Numbered from the stretch's first letter, positions 10,419 to 21,860 are shown. The stretch: DNA of 64,000 bases from Thamnaconus septentrionalis (GCA_009823395.1 CM020514.1:11562466-11626465); one strand, 5' to 3'. Notes: generated by a model not told the origin, from the sequence alone. Program-made: numbers and translations.

Positions 10419-11913
10419 ATGACCGAGCGCTACGACTGCCACTACTGCAAGGAGTCCCTGTTTGGGAAGAAGTACGTCCTGAGAGAGGAGAATCCCTACT
10501 GTGTGAAATGCTATGAGAGCCTGTACTCCAACACCTGCGAGGAGTGCAAGAAGCCCATTGGTTGCAATTCCAGGGTAAGCAAGGCCACAAAACAGAGGCA
10601 AAACAACGGTCCGGAATTGCCAATCGCAGGCCGGATTCTGAGCGTCCATCTGCTGCACTTGCAGGATCTGTCCTACAAGGATCGCCACTGGCACGAGGAC
10701 TGCTTCAAGTGCTTCCAGTGCAAGCGCTCGCTGGTGGACAAGCCCTTCTCCACCAAGGATGAGCAGCTCCTCTGCACAGAGTGCTACTCCAACGAGTACT
10801 CCTCCAAGTGCCACGACTGCAAGAAAACCATCATGCCAGGTAAGGAGACGGTTACAAGCGGAACATGTACTTTATCTGAGTCAATTAAAGACACATGAAT
10901 TTTTATTTTGGAGGGGAAGGGTGGAGGGTGTTCAGGTTGTCTCTATGCTTCAGTCATAGTTTTAGCTATGCTTTGTGTCTAATCTATCACAGAATACTCA
11001 AACATGTATAAACAAAGTTCTGGTGCATATAAATATCTATGCCTAGATTTTCTAGACAACATAGTAGCCTCTATGTTTTAACATTTTCTGACTAATTTGA
11101 GAAGGATCATAACAGGAGGTTGACATTTAAGAATTTATATAAAGCATAACCTTTAACTGAACTTTAACTCTGAAGGCTCCAGGAAGATGGAGCACAAGGG
11201 GAATAGCTGGCACGAGACCTGTTTCTCCTGCCAGAGGTGCCAGCAGCCCATCGGCACCAAGAGCTTCATACCCAAGGAGAACAACAACTTCTGTGTGCCC
11301 TGCTATGAGAAGCAGTTTGCTATGCAGTGTGTGCACTGCAAGAAGGTAGAAAAAAAGAATTGATACTGTTAATGTTTAACTTGAAGACCAACTTTAAAAA
11401 ATACATATATATATGTATGGTTACACAAAACAGTTATGTGTAAAGGTTTGACATTCTTCTTTGCCAGCCCATCACCACTGGTGGTGTGACCTACCGCGAG
11501 CAGCCGTGGCACAAGGACTGCTTCCTGTGCACCAGCTGCAAGCAGCAGCTGTCTGGTCAGAGGTTTACCTCCAGAGATGACTTTGCTTACTGTCTGAACT
11601 GCTTCTGCAACCTCTATGCCAAGAAGTGTGCCTCCTGCACCACCCCCATTAGTGGTAGGCACAAATGTATTACATATTATAAGCTGATTTTTTTTTTTTT
11701 TTTAAATTTAAAATAAAGTTTTAAGTGGATGTTCTTCACTGAGCATGCTCTCCACCTTTAGGTCTTGGAGGCAGCAAGTACATTTCCTTCGAGGAGCGCC
11801 AGTGGCACAACGACTGCTTCAACTGCAAGCAGTGCTCCGTCTCTCTGGTTGGCCGCGGCTTCCTGACTGAGCGTGATGACATCCTGTGCCCCGAGTGTGG
11901 CAAGGACATGTAA
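10419..11913 (+). CDS. fhl2: Four and a half LIM domains protein 2, complete
   Basis: Coding exons are 10419-10574, 10665-10839, 11176-11345, 11468-11654 and 11762-11913, all with GT-AG introns and consistent phase. They total 840 nt and encode 279 residues, the same length as human FHL2. By alignment the protein has an N-terminal half LIM finger (C7, C10, C28, C31), then LIM domains at about 40-92, 101-153, 162-212 and 221-275, each with paired Cys/His zinc ligands. Stretches such as TIMPG, HWHEDCF, PITTGGVTYREQPWHKDCF and the end CPECGKDM are characteristic of FHL2 rather than FHL1 or FHL3. FHL2 is a zinc-finger adaptor of heart and muscle that binds integrins, titin and nuclear cofactors, and it carries out no reaction. 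The ATG has a good context (ATCAACATGA). It is convergent with ashwin, as in human. The fhl2a/fhl2b assignment cannot be made. Confidence 0.95.
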
Positions 11914-12185
11914 TTGTCCAGACGAGGAGCTGATATAATCTGAAATAAATTATAATATATTAGAGGAACAACACGAATACTAGCAAAAAAACACGCGGAA
12001 ACTACTTGTTTATAAGTGTTAATATATGCCAAGAAATACAGACTGATTGTCTGTTTTCAGAAAATAAAATGTCTACTTGACACAATATATTAATAAGTGT
12101 TGGCAGGAAGGTGAAAGCATTTGCCACCTGATAGTAATCGGTTTGCCAGTAGACACCAAATAAAGTGCTTCAAAAATGAACCTTC
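11914..12185 (+). other. fhl2: fhl2 3' UTR with two poly(A) signals
   Basis: After the TAA, AATAAA occurs near 12062-12067 and again at 12159-12164. The cleavage site is inferred to lie shortly after one of them. Confidence 0.55.
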
Positions 12186-12189
12186 AATT

Positions 12190-12310
12190 AACTTTGAAAT
12201 TTAATTATTACTACTTTGTGCATGGATTACTTACACATTGTAATTAGCAGATTGTTAATGAGCTCAGTTATGCAATTAGCATCTAGTTAGTCTATGTTAA
12301 AATTGTCTTG
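12190..12310 (+). promoter_or_regulatory. Homeodomain/POU-motif-rich block between fhl2 and ashwin
   Basis: The block contains ATTTAATTATTACT, TGTAATTAGCAG, GTTAATGAGC and ATGCAATTAGCATC within about 110 bp. Such dense mixed TAAT and ATGCAATTA motifs resemble conserved vertebrate enhancers. Conservation was not tested. Confidence 0.3.
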
Positions 12311-13256
12311 AATGCATGAAATCACTTCAAATTCTTGTGTTGCTGAATGTTTCTCTAGGATACACTGGGCAAACACGGCATAAAATTGTTAATACAAATA
12401 AAAGTACATAGGAGATTGCTATTTTAGAAGTGAGAAAATTCCTTTATTTCTGGAAGTATTAGTCCAAGTAAAGAGTAGCGTGAATATTATTAGTGACCTA
12501 ATATGCTATGTCATAAAAGAGCAGATGAAATTCTTGTGTTGATACAGTGTATTTATTAGAATGTCACTGCAACTGACCATTGACTCACTATCGTGACAAT
12601 GCTATTCCTGTGTACATGATAGACATCCAATGCAAAGACAACTGTGAAGCTAACTCAAAATTTCAAATAAATACACTTGAAAAATGAAAGCGCCATGGTC
12701 AGCTCTCTTACTTTTTTCACTCTCACTCATAACACAATACTGAAATATACACCAATTCTTTCATACTAGAAACGGCAACTTCCTCGACAGACACAGACAT
12801 CTTCAATCAACCTGTTCTGAAAATCCATCATTCAAAAAATTACAGTTTCACAAACACTTGCACATTGTTCTTCTTTCTGAAGGACTCCTCCAAAACAGAC
12901 ATGAAAGCAGACCTTCCTTTATTTGGAGTTCAGAGATCAGAGCCGTATTGCTTGTTTCGCCCGGTGGAAGTTCTCAGCGTGTGGGACTTCAGGTGAGGTG
13001 CTGCTCTTCGACAGTAAGGGCACTTAAGGTGGCGGAACACAACACGGGAGTTTGTCCCCTCGAGGCTTCTCCTGGGCACCAAACAGTCCTGTTAGCCTTC
13101 AGACCTGAAATTTCTGAGTAGGTCTTGACACACTAGTAACAAGGTTACCGGTGGGATAACACACATGGTGGACAGCACGGCCGGTGGACAATGACATTTT
13201 GGTGGCGTGGGGAGACTCTCCATTCAGAGCATAAGCTCTAGATACATAATTATGGG
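12311..13256. other. fhl2-ashwin intergenic DNA and ashwin 3' UTR
   Basis: No exon is seen. Possible minus-strand poly(A) signals (TTTATT on the plus strand) occur near 12918-12923 and 12549, either of which could end ashwin transcripts. Confidence 0.4.
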
Positions 13257-14454
13257 TCAGGGCCACGTCACATGTTGGATCTTTTTCTTCACCTCTGGAG
13301 ATTTCATGGCGTTCTGAAGAAAAAGATGATAAACATTAACAGACATTCCAAGGTGCATTCAAATAGTAAAAAAAACTGACAGCAGATACTGCTTGTTTTG
13401 TCAGGGAGCAGTGGGAAGGAACCAACCGAGCCATTTGCTTCTCGCTTGAGGTTGCTGTTGCTGTGATGAAGGGAGGAGGAAGAAGTGGAGGACGTGCTCC
13501 CGGACAGCCTGCGGATGGGGTTGGACAGGTTTGCAGCGGGGGGAGGTTTTAATCTATCCGTGATTCCTGTCGCTGACGTGGTGCTTCGATCCTCCGGTTT
13601 CTTTACTTTGAGCACGCCAGTGTGAGGGGAGCTTCCGTCATAAACAACCAGAGGACGTTTCCTGCTGTGATCGTTCCTGGAACTGAAAATGACCCATTTT
13701 AGAGTGAATAAGAGAACTAACCTGTACTGTCTGGTAAAAAGTAACATATGGTGATGCAAGGCAGATTTACACCGTGTAATTTATTTGAACGTGCACACAT
13801 GACCCTAGAAACATACATTTTTCCACTCATCTCTTGTTCTGCTATCTTACAATGACTTGCAAGCTACATTTAAACTGTAACGCTCATTTTAACTTTATTT
13901 CAAATAAGATAATCCTATTAGTGTCAGTCAGATGATAAATAATAACATCAGCTAAGACTGGCAGCATGACAAAAGTGGAGGCCTGAACGGCCGTTCATCA
14001 GTCTTACCTGTGACCGGCTGTGGTCTCCCTGCCTCGGCTACGCTCCATCCTCCTGCCCCATCGGCTGTTGGGTAAACTCCTCTGCGGGAGCGGGATGACG
14101 TGCCGCAGGTACAGCTCTGTGAGCCGGTCCCCATTTTCGCAATCTCTAGTGGTGACGTTTTTCTGAAGCGAAATAAAAAGACGTTCAGACAAAAGCACCA
14201 CGAAAAACAATCTCACGTAGAGAGAAACCGTACTGGAGCGACCAGGCGGCTAGGTCCGTTGCTAGCTTGTTTGCTAACATAGAAACGCTATAAACTGTGC
14301 ATATATAAGCTAAATGTTACCACCCCCTAAACGTTCAACTCACCTCACGTAAAATTAGCTGCATAAAATCTTGGGACAGGAGTTCAGGGTGAAGTAAAAC
14401 GTCCACATCGGAGATACTGAGACTTTTACCATCTTTTCCCGTGGAGGTCGCCAT
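13257..14454 (-). CDS. Ashwin (C2orf49 homolog), complete
   Basis: Four exons on the minus strand: 14344-14454, 14008-14162, 13427-13676 (or 13682 with the upstream acceptor) and 13257-13313. The frame closes at 573 nt, about 190 residues; human ashwin is 232. Diagnostic matches are the N-terminal LLHPELLSQDF, the central LYLRHVIPLPQR and SRWGRRMER, RKRPLVVYDGSS, RLKPPP, and the C-terminus KKIQHVTWP. The middle is low-complexity and Ser-rich. Ashwin is a nuclear protein reported in the tRNA-ligase complex and in Xenopus embryonic patterning. The exon 3 donor (TCG|GTTGGT) is weak but is the only one that keeps phase with the clear last exon, so that boundary is less sure. The start AACATGG has a good context. 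Confidence 0.9.
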
Positions 14455-14540
14455 GTTTGATGCCCGGCTTTACCCAACATGCACCGCGTCAGAGTGGCGG
14501 CAGACCGCTAACAAGCTTGTTGACTTTGTCTCTTTCGTTA
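14455..14540 (-). promoter_or_regulatory. ashwin 5' UTR/promoter region
   Basis: Sequence upstream of the ATG is moderately CpG-rich and extends the CpG-rich first and second exons. No TATA box is seen, which fits a housekeeping promoter. The start site is not determinable. Confidence 0.35.
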
Positions 14541-16970
14541 AAACAAATAAAGAAAAGAAAAAGAAAGAAAACTAGATTCTAAAATCGAAATTCTCTTGCC
14601 AGCTTGGTCTTGGTTAAATTAGATAGATAAATTAGTGATAATGTTAGAATGATAATGTTATGCTGACTGTTTAATATTGATAAATAACTGTTGCCCAAAA
14701 TTATGAAACCTCTAGGAAAAAGATCCTTTGCCCTGCCGAAAAATATAATTTGTTGAGTCAAATGTTGAAATAAGCACAACTGAACAAAAACCAAAAAAAT
14801 ATTTAAAGATTTAAGGATTCGATAGTGGTTACAAGATTAATAAAAAAAAAAATATTTGAAGGAGAAGGAACGTTTTTAAAAGGCTGTTGTAAGTTGCTAT
14901 CTCAATTAGAGTCGTGCTCAGTGGTGGTCAAACTGTTTTTGGGCCAGACTTATTCGAGACCAGTAGTAAAGTTCTAAAAAAAACAACAAAAAAACACTCA
15001 ACCAGTCATGTGCATGCCTCATGTCCTTCTAGTTATCAAATAAGCAGACTATTTTAAATGATATCAGTCATTGGTCCTACTGGTCCCTTGTCTAATACCT
15101 AATCTCCTCGTGGCAGGAATTAGCTTTTGATGAACAGAGAAACGTTTGTTCATCAAAACTGCTGTTAATAATTTTAATTAATTTATTTTTTTGACTTGAG
15201 GATTCCGCAATACCAAAACAGCCGTGAAAGACTATAAAACTTCTGGATAGCAGAAAATCCATTTAATAACTAATTTAATAACAAAAAAAACAATTTCAAA
15301 GTAAATCTGAATAGTACCACAGCCTTTACCCAGTGTATCCCTGTCCCAGACTTGACAAAACCTGAACTTTATTTGTGGGCATCGAATGCAAACACGTTTG
15401 CATCTATGAAGGCCTATTCTGTCCAGCTTTAACTGAAATGATTAAGTTAGGACAGTAACTTAATTTTGGGGCAGACATGAGTTACAAATTATGACAGAGG
15501 CGTGGCATTGCTTGACATGCACTGATACACTAAAGTTGCATTGTAAGGAATTCTGAAAATATATCCAAGAAATAAAAACTTTTTACATAGAAATTGCCAA
15601 AAAGTTAACAAATTTTCTGTATATAATTGAATTCTGACTAGAATGCAACATAATTTTTCAAAAATAAACAAGAGGCAGAACCATAAAAGCCCTGACCTGG
15701 CAAATTATAACTGGCTGGAGCTCTGGAATTTGGATTTTAACTAAAGCACCACATAGGACACTGAATGTCAGCTCCACTCTCAGGACCTTAGAATGTTGCC
15801 ACACTGCAATTAAATTAAAGTATTTTTTTGTAATCATATCACTGTACATAACCAGATATATTGCCATTGTCACTCTGGCCACTGAAACTGAAGTTGAGAT
15901 TGAGCAATTCTTATTCACATATGGTCCAACAGTCCTATCTTTAGATTTTTTTTCACCTTGCCTCAGTGGTTCAAATCTCTGCTTATTCTTCGTCTTTTGT
16001 TTTATTTATAATGTTCCCCAACAACAGGAGTTTTAGAAATAAATGTCTAAGTCGTGTGATTTAAAAAGAAGTTCCCAGCACTTGTGGAAAAGCTTGAGCT
16101 GACTTGATTATAGAGGAATGACAGAACAGCACCATCTTTCTTTCTTTGTCCAGAACAGCAGTCAAATGCAATATGAAGCTGCTCATCTTCAACACAGTGA
16201 TGTGAAAGCAAATGTAATTAAATCTTATCAGTCTTATCATAAACAGCAAGTGATGGCATATGCAGTTCACTTAGAGAATTTCATCAGTCGGATTCTTCTG
16301 AGAAACGCAGGGATCGGTTTCCCACATGAATTCACTCAACTGGCTACATTCAACAAACGGTCTGTATCGGCTCCAGTGTTAGCAGATTAACATCCACTTG
16401 CAAGAACTCATGTCTGAAGTGACCTCGCAACTGATTTCATTGTTTCTCGATGTGGTTTGTTCGAATTTGTTAAAGCAGCTGGCGAGAACATGTTTTTTCA
16501 TGTGCACATCCCAGTCCTTCACTGAAACCTCAAAGTATATTAACAGCCTCAGTCATTGATGACACAATAATAAAACGGTGCAAAAGTTCATGAGCTCAAC
16601 ATGTTGACAAACTGCTGTAAACACACTTATGGTTAGAGATTACAATCTGATCTTAATGAAATCACCACGATAGCATTAGCAACAACACGGAAATTACATC
16701 ATTAAACACAGATATGACACGCAGAGAGAGAACCCAGTGGTGGCGTGACACAGTTTGAATTGGATAAGTTTCACAAACCACAACAGACGTGAGCCAGCAT
16801 TTTCAAATACTGAGCTTTCAAACACATTGATAAAAGACAAGAGTTGCTAGTTCAAACCTGTGTACAGTACAGTGACTTTTTAACTGTCACTGTACTTCAA
16901 GTTGGCCTTTTTTTTAAAAAGACTATTTCACTTTGATTGGCTGGCCACTCCCCTGGCAACACACACAGGT
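14541..16970. other. Intergenic, no gene seen
   Basis: This is 2.4 kb of AT-rich sequence. In mammals TGFBRAP1, a long multi-exon gene, lies between GPR45 and C2orf49; no exon of it is visible here. Small frames such as 15658-15918 (-) and 16118-16390 (+) have no recognisable domain. Confidence 0.55.
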
Positions 16971-16979
16971 ATCAGCATC

Positions 16980-17120
16980 CACTCAGTGGTCTAGTGGTGT
17001 GGCATATCCACCCCTGACACTGGGAGGTTGGGGGTTCGAGCCCTGGCTGGGTCATATCAATGACTAAATAAATGGTACCCATTGCCTCCCTGCTTTGGCA
17101 CTTTGGTTGGACTTGGGAGG
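16980..17120 (+). mobile_element. tRNA-derived SINE
   Basis: A box A-like TGGTCTAGTGGT at 16987-16998 and a perfect box B GGTTCGAGCCC at 17033-17043 have the spacing of a tRNA-type RNA polymerase III promoter. A full tRNA fold is not evident, and the unrelated 3' body that follows is typical of a SINE. Both ends are approximate, and I do not name the family. Confidence 0.75.
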
Positions 17121-17485
17121 TTAGACCACTCTAGGGGGCCCATATGCAGAGGACAAACTTCACATTCATCCGCATGTGACAATCAGTGGGACTTCAACCT
17201 TTTCACGCCTTTTAGCTTCAGAGACACTGCTAGTCCTCGTCTGTGACCAAATAAGTTGTCGCTGGAGGAGGCGCGAAGGGCGGAAAAGTAGATTAAAACA
17301 GTAGAAGAGAAAGTGACAGGACAGGTGTGTTGTCACTGTGTCTAACAGTGGCGTCCTCCCTGTTATAAGTCAAGGTGTCATCAAAAACAATTTTTGGAAC
17401 CATCATTTAAAGGTACAAAAATGACATAGTGCTCCTTTAAAAAGTAGCCACTGGCTCTTTCATTGCTCATCTGGTCTTCCAGGCT

Positions 17486-18658
17486 TTACACGGCCGACTG
17501 AGTCTCGCTGCAGACGTAGACGTTGCTGGGCCTCACCCTCCGGCGGCTCCGCCCCGGCACCCTGGGACACAGCCTGCAGCTCTTGGGGATGAACTCCTGG
17601 CACGCCTCCCTGAACTTGCGGATCCTCCAGCAGTAGATGACGGGGTTGAACACCGTCTTCAGGTAGCTGAGCCACAGGGCGCCCACGCTGAGCGGATAGA
17701 AGACGGAGCTGTAGTAGAACCGGCGGCTGAACACGGCCAGCAGGCTGACCACCGTGTGCGGCAGCCAGCAGACGGAGAAGCCCACGAAGAGGATGAGGAT
17801 GGTGGTGAAGGCCCGCGTCTTGAAGCTCATGTCCACCTTGACGTGCGGCGGCCGCTGCAGCCCCGCCTGCAGCCTGGCCTTGCTCGCCCGGCCCATGGCG
17901 GGCGGGCGGGTGCGCTCGCTGGCGTGGTTGTGGACGCGCAGCGTGTTGCGGCGGACCGTGTTGAGGATGCACACGTACGAGTAGAGCATGACGACGAACG
18001 GCACAAAGAACACGGCCACGGCCAGCAGCACCGTGTAGCTGCGGTCGGCTACCGAGTCCGAGTAACCCAGCATGCACTGGGGCGGCGCCCAGCCGCCGCT
18101 GCCTGCGCCGCCACCCGCCACACCCGTCCTCCAGCCGACCACGGACGGCAGGGACACGCACAGGCTCAGCGCCCACGAGCCGGCGATCAGCACCTTGGCC
18201 CGGTGCGGGGTCAGCTTGTCCTGCCGCTGCACGATGATGAGGAAGCGGTCCACGCTGATGATGAGGAGGATGGACACGCCCTCCAGGACGAAGAGCCAGT
18301 AGAGCATGATGGAGGCGCGGCAGAAGCCGCTGCCGAAGCTCCAGTCGGCGGCGGCCACGGTGACGGCGGTGAAGGGCATGCAGAGCAGGGAGAGCATGAT
18401 GTCGGAGAAGGCCAGCGTGGCCAGGAGGAGGTTGATGGCCGAGCGCATGGCCGGCTTCTGGTAGACAATCAGGCAGACGATGGCGTTGCCAAGGAAACCA
18501 ATGGTGATCATGAAGATCATGACGGCCGCCAAGGCTGCACGCAGGGCGACTGACACGGCCGGGGGTGTGGCTTCCGACGAAGGTGGGGTCTCCTCCTCCG
18601 CTTGGTCGGGCCCCATGAAGGTGCACTCCTCCAGCATGCTTTCGTTACAGTAGGCCAT
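17486..18658 (-). CDS. gpr45: G protein-coupled receptor 45, complete
   Basis: The single coding exon encodes 390 residues (human 372), a class A orphan receptor of the GPR45/GPR63 pair in the plasma membrane. The N-terminus MAYCNES carries a glycosylation site at N5. TM1 begins near 40, and TM2 holds LLLATLAFSDIMLS. C113 and C195 should form the usual disulphide. TM3 ends in D138-R139-F140 (DRF rather than DRY), TM6 has CWLP at 297-300 and TM7 NPVIY at 338-342. The tail ends YVCSETQSAV, close to human YVCNENQSAV. The second extracellular loop has a Gly-rich insertion (about 179-189). The start at 18658 has a strong context (GCCATGG) and matches the human N-terminus; an in-frame ATG 24 nt upstream is less likely. 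The gene is far more GC-rich than its flanks. Confidence 0.95.
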   Translation of the reverse strand: MAYCNESMLEECTFMGPDQAEEETPPSSEATPPAVSVALRAALAAVMIFMITIGFLGNAIVCLIVYQKPAMRSAINLLLATLAFSDIMLSLLCMPFTAVTVAAADWSFGSGFCRASIMLYWLFVLEGVSILLIISVDRFLIIVQRQDKLTPHRAKVLIAGSWALSLCVSLPSVVGWRTGVAGGGAGSGGWAPPQCMLGYSDSVADRSYTVLLAVAVFFVPFVVMLYSYVCILNTVRRNTLRVHNHASERTRPPAMGRASKARLQAGLQRPPHVKVDMSFKTRAFTTILILFVGFSVCWLPHTVVSLLAVFSRRFYYSSVFYPLSVGALWLSYLKTVFNPVIYCWRIRKFREACQEFIPKSCRLCPRVPGRSRRRVRPSNVYVCSETQSAV

Positions 18659-18708
18659 GGCAGTGACCACCGGGAGGGGCATCAGTCCATATGAACGTTT
18701 GGGTGTGA

Positions 18709-18765
18709 TTAGTGTCGTGCCACAGCACTGAATGTGTTGGCCTCTGGGTCCAGCTGGAGTCCCAT
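18709..18765 (-). other. gpr45: Short upstream ORF in the gpr45 leader
   Basis: An ATG just inside the probable 5' UTR exon opens an 18-codon frame ending in TAA about 50 nt before the gpr45 start. A tract followed by CAG (18776-18774, minus strand) looks like the acceptor of this exon. The frame could lower translation of the receptor. Confidence 0.35.
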
Positions 18766-18789
18766 GACAGCACCTGAGGGGTAAAGGCA

Positions 18790-19535
18790 AAGATGGGAAC
18801 CTGTGTTCATTTATAATTTGGCATTCAGCAACATTAAAAATTAACAATCAAAATAGATTCAATTTAAAGGTCACGTATTGCACTGGTCTCCTGATAAAAT
18901 TAAGGCTTTGTTAGATCTTCCACAAACAGCTCATAGGTAAGGAGAAACACCTGGTTGATGGTGTTGTCACGGAACCGGGTAGAGGTGCCAATATCAGTGC
19001 CCTTTGTTATACCACAAAAGATTTTAGCAATAGGATTTCCTTCATAGTCATTTGAGGTGTTCCAACTTTCATCTAAAATGCCTCTTAAGTTCATTACAAA
19101 CGATTGATTTGTCGCACAGAATGAAGACACCGCTTATGATAGAAGTCATTTCTGCATAACACAGTCTACACTACATTCTATGACAGGACTTCTGAATCTG
19201 ACCTCATCCCTGTGTTCTGCTAACATAAAAACCTTTCATAAGAACCTTTGACGTCTCTGCCATTATCTCAACTTTGAAGCCCGGAGTGACGTGGCCCCCA
19301 CGATGCTGATGGAGCTACACAAGCCCCAGGCTGAACCCAGCAACACACTGACAGATATATGAGCTGCTTTGACCGGCTCGGCAGGAGCTGATAATAAACA
19401 GCTGACCCTCTTGTGTGCACACATGCAAATGTTTACACATTCTAGCCCACAGACGGCCACTTCATGCGTCAGCTTTCACACATTGGTACTATATTAGAAA
19501 ACACAAACGTTGACACACCTGTTTGTGTTCTATGG
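18790..19535. other. Intergenic, no gene seen
   Basis: AT-rich sequence upstream of gpr45. It should contain the promoter and a 5' exon of gpr45, but I cannot place them. One exact octamer ATGCAAAT lies at 19433-19440. Confidence 0.45.
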
Positions 19536-19538
19536 ACT

Positions 19539-19553
19539 CAACAACAACAACAA

Positions 19554-19602
<49 letters not shown>

Positions 19603-19603
19603 T
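19539..19603 (+). repeat. (CAA)n(CAG)n trinucleotide repeat
   Basis: About six CAA units run into about sixteen uninterrupted CAG units. The frame reading polyglutamine across it (19464-19928) has no other protein-like features, so I treat the repeat as non-coding. Confidence 0.9.
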
Positions 19604-21090
19604 ATTTCTCGGAAAACCCTTGATAAAACAGAGACGCACCCTCCCAACCGCTCACACGGAGGAAACCTTTGTTGCTATGGTATCCACTACTTCCTCCTGC
19701 TGGCGAGACGATGCTAGTGTTGAGGTTCAGGACAGAGTGATGTGGTCCTTCCAGGTCGCCTGGTTTTGTGAAACTATAGGGAGGCAAGAAAAAACAGTGA
19801 CTATAGTTATCGCCTGGTTTTGGCACATCTTGGGCAACCTAAGATTTCATAATGTAATTGGTGACTTCGGAGTGTGGCAGTGTTTAATGAAATTTGGGAC
19901 AAAATTCTGTCATCATGATGCTGCCTAATAATGAGAATGTGTGAAAAAGAACCAAACTATACAAACTCAATGGATGAAACAAACGCTTGGATCATCCAAC
20001 GTATAATAGAAATATAAATGCATTAAATGTAAACACTCACAAAAGAGCAAGAAGTTACAAAACATGGCAGGATGATTAGCAGAGGGATGGCAGCTCTTAT
20101 TTTTCTTTCAAGTACTCACTGGCACTGGTAAAAAGAGGAAAGCAGCAGAAAACGTCAGCAGGAAAACATCTATGTAGGTTATTTTTTTGCGTTGTGTTTC
20201 TGATTGGAATCCGAGTGTAACACATCCAGAAAATAACAGCGAGCTTCCCTGGTATTGATTATTATGTAATGCTTATCCAATCAAATAAAAGAGGTCACTG
20301 CACACACTGCGAGAACACACAACAGAAAAACAGTTTAAATTTGCATCGCATACTGAAAAAAAAATAAAAAAAATACAATTTCACCTCGCAGCCGGTGGAT
20401 TAAACCAAATCATACCAATCGCATATTGGCACCGCCGCAGCCGACAGAACATCAATATTCTCACCTTGACGATGCATTTCAACTCTTTGATGGCTCCTCC
20501 GTCCGTGTCGGGCCCTTACCCCGAATATTTCTCTTTTCGCTGCCGAATCGATCTCCATCGCGCCGTGTGCGGACGGTGCTACTGACGCCAGAAGAGCAGG
20601 TGGTCCCACATTTAAAGGAGCAATACCGCGACTCCAGCCGCACGCCAATGTTTTCCCCTCCTCATCTGCTACGTTAAGGCGTTGCACCCTTGATTCCTTG
20701 TCCACAGAGGACATCTAGCTATTTAATATTAAATGTTTGTTGGTGTCACTCCCGTTGTTAATGTGTTAATGTGACAATAAATTCCCTCCGATACGCAAAA
20801 GTCTGATGTTAAAATCTGCAAACACAACTAAACCACAAATACGTTTTTTATGTTATGGTTTGGCCAAAAGCTCCAAAGGAAAGGAAACTTTAGAAAAAAC
20901 CGACCTACAGATGTATCAGATGCCTTTCATTTAGTTGACTCCTGCAATGATCTCCATGTCCAGAAGATGGCAGCATTGCACCTTAATAATGTTATTCGTA
21001 AAAATGACTTCTTCTTCTTTTTTTTTTGTTAAACATTGCTGTTTGCGTTCTGATTTCTTTGAGTGGTTATTATGACCCACCAAAGTATTG
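19604..21090. other. Intergenic, no gene seen
   Basis: No exon is supported. An exact octamer ATTTGCAT occurs at 20339-20346, and a somewhat CpG-richer patch spans 20400-20640. MRPS9, which lies between POU3F3 and GPR45 in mammals, is not visible here or in the rest of the interval. Confidence 0.5.
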
Positions 21091-21096
21091 TCCATA

Positions 21097-21275
<179 letters not shown>

Positions 21276-21845
21276 TTAGAAGGTCAATTCAATTTAACTA
21301 AAATGGATTTGCACGTAATAAAAATTTATACTTCTCAGGTGGCTTTTTTTTTTTTATGTTTTCATGCCACGTGTGGTCCAGATGTGCAAAAATAACACAC
21401 GCACAGGGAAATTTCAAAAGGCAATGAAAATTTTAATTAATTTGTGTTTCATTATGGAGGAAAAAAATGCTGTTTTCTCAGTCTTCACACACGGTTACGT
21501 TCACACACTTAGCATGCAGCTGGAGATCCTTTTCGTGGGCATGCTTGTCTAAATTGGCATCATGCCCATGTGTTGAACATGCCCATCAAACGAGTTCCAC
21601 TCTACCGGTCTGGCACATGCATGCTCGTCACGTTCAGTGGCACCCACACAACAAGCTTGCTACTGAGAGAATTAATTTCCCTGTCCATTATTCCACAGAT
21701 GTTTGCTTTAATTTCTTCCTGATGGAGAGACTTTGGTGCTCCATCATTCGCCAAAAAAGCAAACACGGCTAAAGTGAAAAATATCCAACAGTATTCAAAG
21801 GAGAAGCAACAATGGGAACAGGCGGCGCTCGCATTACTCTTGAAA

Positions 21846-21860
21846 CATTGACATGCAAAT
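21846..21860 (+). promoter_or_regulatory. SOX-POU composite motif
   Basis: CATTGACATGCAAAT consists of a SOX half directly followed by a perfect octamer. It differs at one base from CATTGTCATGCAAAT, a standard form of the SOX2-POU composite. It lies 3.8 kb beyond the pou3f3 stop codon. Confidence 0.45.

Noticed and set aside
16987..17043. tRNA gene
   Set aside because: Boxes A and B are present but the cloverleaf arms do not pair and a SINE-like body follows, so it is called a SINE.
17756..18553. 265-codon plus-strand frame opposite gpr45
   Set aside because: It is an antisense shadow of a GC-rich coding exon. It is rich in Gly, Glu, His and Arg and has no domain.
17460..18626. 388-codon minus-strand frame overlapping gpr45 in another phase
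   Set aside because: It arises from GC-rich third positions. The other phase carries the full receptor.
19464..19928. 154-codon frame with polyglutamine
   Set aside because: The Gln run is the CAG microsatellite. The rest has no protein-like features or splice context.
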